Shown: in pieces, positions 61,791-64,000 of the stretch
Layout of the letters: every line of letters starts with the position of its first letter
Numbering within the stretch: the stretch's first letter is position 1
NCBI RefSeq assembly: GCF_005116445.1
Contig: NZ_SWBQ01000007.1
Coordinates: forward strand, 1-64,000
Source: Pedobacter frigoris
GTDB taxonomy: Bacteria > Bacteroidota > Bacteroidia > Sphingobacteriales > Sphingobacteriaceae
DNA: 64,000 bases
Direction of reading: 5' to 3'
Translations under genes and position numbers: made by a program
Notes under the pieces: model-generated
Told to the model about the DNA's origin: nothing
The model's database searches: none
The model's input: only the letters and a program-made list of their open reading frames with translations

Positions 61791-64000
61791 ATGAAATTTT
61801 ACCATTTATTTAGGTCTGAGCTACTTGCATACAGACCTGACCAAATACTGCGTATTATGAAATTAACTGCCATCATAATAACCACTTTTCTTTTACAGGT
61901 TAGCGCAGCTGGTTTTGCTCAAAAGATTACATTAAAAGAAAGTAATGCTTCTCTTGAAAAGATCGTAGTTCAAATCAGAAAACAAAGCGGATATGATTTT
62001 ATAGTAGATGCTAAATCACTGAGAGCTGCAAAACCGGTTAGTATTAACGTAAAAAATGTAAGCCTTGAAGAGGCATTGAACATCTGCTTTTCCAATCAAC
62101 CGCTTTCCTATAGCTTAGAAGAAATGACAGTTGTTATTAAGGACAAACCGAAGTCGATAATTCAACGCATTTCAGAGTACATCAATGCTGTAGATTTAAG
62201 AGGAAGAGTCGTAGATGAAAAAGGAGCTCCGATAGCCGGAGTTAATGTCACCGAAAAAGGAACCAGCAACAAGGCCTCAACAGCGACTAACGGAGAATTT
62301 ATTCTTAGAAACGTAAAAGAAAATGCCATTTTAGTCTACTCATATATCGGCTACAAGTCTAAAGAGGTACGAAGTGGAGGAAATGCATTCATTACGATCG
62401 TTCTGGAACAGGAAGTAACCAGCCTGGAGGAAATGGTGGTCGTAGCCTATGGTACAGCCAAGGCCAAAGATGTTACCGGATCGGTAGCTCGTCTTGGAGA
62501 AAAAGAGGTTAAAAACGCGCCTATGGGTGCTACTATACAAAGTTTAATTCAGGGACGTGCCTCAGGTGTCAACGTAGTTGTTCAATCGGCCTCTCCTACC
62601 TCACCAATTAGCGTTGTGATCCGTGGTGCTTCTTCGCTCTCCGGGAATAACCAACCGCTATGGGTAATTGACGGTGTGCCTGATTATTCAACATCTACCT
62701 CCGGAGACATCCAAAATTCACTGTATAACCTGAACCTGAATGACGTGGAAAGCATAGACATCCTTAAAGATGCTTCTGCGACTGCACTTTATGGTTCACG
62801 TGCAGCTAACGGAGTGGTATTGGTTACCACAAAAAAAGGGATTGCCGGACAAAAACCAACGATAGAACTATCGAGCCGCTTAGGCTACATGCAACAGGAC
62901 TTTAATGGCTATAAGTACATGGAAGCTCCTGAATATATACGTTTTGCTGATGCCGCAGCACGTGAAGAAGCATACAGAAGAGGGGCTTTTGATTATTTCA
63001 CCCGTCTATACCTGGATGAGCAGGCTTTCTTCAACTTAAATACCAGTGAATTCGACAGGTCCTCATTTAAAATACTTCCGGGTGCTTACTATGAAGGAAA
63101 TACGAACTGGCTCAAGGAAATGACACAAAATCCGCTGACGCAACAGTACGACCTCTCTCTGAGGGGCGGAACGGATAACATCTCTTATTATGTTTCACTA
63201 AACAATACCAATAACGAAGGTATCGTAAAGACCGGAAACAGTGAGGTTTTTGGGGGCAGAATAAACCTGGAAGCAAGAATCAGAACAGGTCTTAAATTTG
63301 GATTGAACCTGAGCGGATCATCCAGAAAAACGAACGATAAAGATTACATGCTCACAGTATTGAAACAGATTCGTCCTGATATCCCGCCTTACAATGCCGA
63401 TGGCTCGCTTTTTACCAGAGATGCCTATACTGAGAATCCCTACACTACCCTGTTAAATACTGTAACTGCGAATGGCCAGATCTTTAATGGCACCGGATTT
63501 CTTGAATATTCGATCATTAATGGTCTGGTTTTAAAAACCGCCTATACTACAAATTACAACAATTCGCAGGACCTGGAATACAGGAGAAAAGGAAGCACAT
63601 TCAATACCACCGGAAGCAGGACCTGGAGCAACCCAAAGATCACGACCAACGTGTGGGAAAACACACTTACTTATGCCAAAACATTCGGCAAACACGATGT
63701 GACGGGACTTGCCGGATATTCTATGGAGAAAAACAGCGCACTCGCTTACAGCATGAACGCGACTAACTTTCCTGACGATGATATACTGAATGACTTTACC
63801 TCAGGAGCAACCCGGGGCGCCATGACAGAAACATTTTCTGAAAATGCCCTGATCTCACAGTTCGCAAGAGCGTATTATAAGTACAACAACCGTTACATCA
63901 TCTCAGGTACCATCAGAAGAGACGGATCTTCCCGGTTTGGACCAGATAAAAGATGGGGTACTTTCCCTTCTGGTGCTGTGGCCTGGCTGATCACAGAAGA
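61791..64000 (+). CDS. SusC/RagA-type TonB receptor with STN domain, 3' end missing
   Basis: The first 736 residues of a SusC-family receptor are visible; the gene runs off the right edge. A long signal region (about 1-43, ending VSAAGFAQ) leads to an STN secretin/TonB domain (about 45-115: ITLKESNASLEKIVVQIRKQSGYDF), which contacts FecR. A CarboxypepD_reg-like domain follows (about 135-215: VDLRGRVVDEKGAPIAGVNVTEKG). The plug (about 220-350) has MVVVAYGTAKAKDVTGSV, LIQGRASGVNVV, LWVIDGVPDYS, SIDILKDASATALYGSRAANGVVLVTTKKG, the SusC signature. The barrel then begins. It should import glycan or another polymer fragment with a SusD lipoprotein, which would be encoded beyond the window. An in-frame ATG at 61857 is an alternative start. 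Confidence 0.93.
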   Translation, partial: MKFYHLFRSELLAYRPDQILRIMKLTAIIITTFLLQVSAAGFAQKITLKESNASLEKIVVQIRKQSGYDFIVDAKSLRAAKPVSINVKNVSLEEALNICFSNQPLSYSLEEMTVVIKDKPKSIIQRISEYINAVDLRGRVVDEKGAPIAGVNVTEKGTSNKASTATNGEFILRNVKENAILVYSYIGYKSKEVRSGGNAFITIVLEQEVTSLEEMVVVAYGTAKAKDVTGSVARLGEKEVKNAPMGATIQSLIQGRASGVNVVVQSASPTSPISVVIRGASSLSGNNQPLWVIDGVPDYSTSTSGDIQNSLYNLNLNDVESIDILKDASATALYGSRAANGVVLVTTKKGIAGQKPTIELSSRLGYMQQDFNGYKYMEAPEYIRFADAAAREEAYRRGAFDYFTRLYLDEQAFFNLNTSEFDRSSFKILPGAYYEGNTNWLKEMTQNPLTQQYDLSLRGGTDNISYYVSLNNTNNEGIVKTGNSEVFGGRINLEARIRTGLKFGLNLSGSSRKTNDKDYMLTVLKQIRPDIPPYNADGSLFTRDAYTENPYTTLLNTVTANGQIFNGTGFLEYSIINGLVLKTAYTTNYNNSQDLEYRRKGSTFNTTGSRTWSNPKITTNVWENTLTYAKTFGKHDVTGLAGYSMEKNSALAYSMNATNFPDDDILNDFTSGATRGAMTETFSENALISQFARAYYKYNNRYIISGTIRRDGSSRFGPDKRWGTFPSGAVAWLITE

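Noticed and set aside
1-64000. tRNA or rRNA genes
   Set aside because: I looked in all gaps between genes for cloverleaf-like patterns and rRNA-like sequence and saw none; a dedicated search such as tRNAscan would be decisive.

Overview
The window looks like chromosomal DNA of a Sphingobacteriaceae-type Bacteroidota, probably Pedobacter or a close relative. The evidence is a SusC/RagA receptor with an STN domain next to a FecR anti-sigma factor and an ECF sigma factor, outer-membrane beta-barrels carrying CarboxypepD_reg-like domains, the long plant/Bacteroidota form of IspG, the TamL lipoprotein partner of TamB, DUF6702 and DUF4374 proteins, few Shine-Dalgarno sequences, and promoters of the TTTG / TAnnTTTG type. 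I saw no rRNA or tRNA gene, CRISPR array, prophage or complete insertion sequence.

Layout. 1-4.8 kb: the 5' part of a collagen-like surface protein, then a two-gene unit of a Tat-exported GH116 glycosidase and a lipoprotein with an RbsD/FucU mutarotase fold. 4.9-8.5 kb: a beta-barrel with a glycine-rich insert, divergent from a small Spy-like protein. 8.5-18.6 kb: a probable siderophore or metal-chelate acquisition locus, made of a TonB receptor plus DUF4374 lipoprotein, an AraC regulator, and a converging operon of ankyrin protein, DUF2271 protein, PepSY/flavodoxin-reductase and ApbE. 18.7-19.3 kb: a wrecked TlpA-like gene beside a 138-bp palindromic element. 19.4-26.9 kb: ispG, an envelope-stress-like operon (SDR, PspC, LiaF-like, GYF_2-RDD), an MlaEF-type lipid ABC transporter and a methyltransferase. 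27.3-31.9 kb: a lipoprotein, a DUF6702 gene frameshifted by a 10-bp tandem duplication, a HupE/UreJ-like protein and an M1 peptidase. 31.9-48.1 kb: topoisomerase IV subunits ParC and ParE enclosing tamB-tamL-yihY and a hybrid histidine kinase. 48.2-52.4 kb: an amino-acid permease, an MFS sugar-type permease and a DEAD-box helicase. 52.4-54.0 kb: an ArsR/SRPBCC pair with tandem operator-like repeats, then a second copy of the palindromic element. 54.0-59.6 kb: OmpA-type lipoprotein, desaturase, cupin, unknown protein, response regulator, alpha/beta hydrolase and SGNH hydrolase. 59.7-64 kb: FecR, ECF sigma and SusC.

How the genes may work together. In the 8.5-18.6 kb locus, electrons from cytosolic NAD(P)H could pass through the PepSY/flavodoxin-reductase to a DUF2271 protein that carries a flavinylation-like motif, modified by the neighbouring ApbE, and so reduce metal brought in by the TonB receptor and its lipoprotein. 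At the right edge the same bipartite promoter-like sequence (TACTACCTGG-N11-CCGAC) precedes both fecR and susC, which suggests a self-contained ECF regulon. These functional links are inferred from domain content and gene order.
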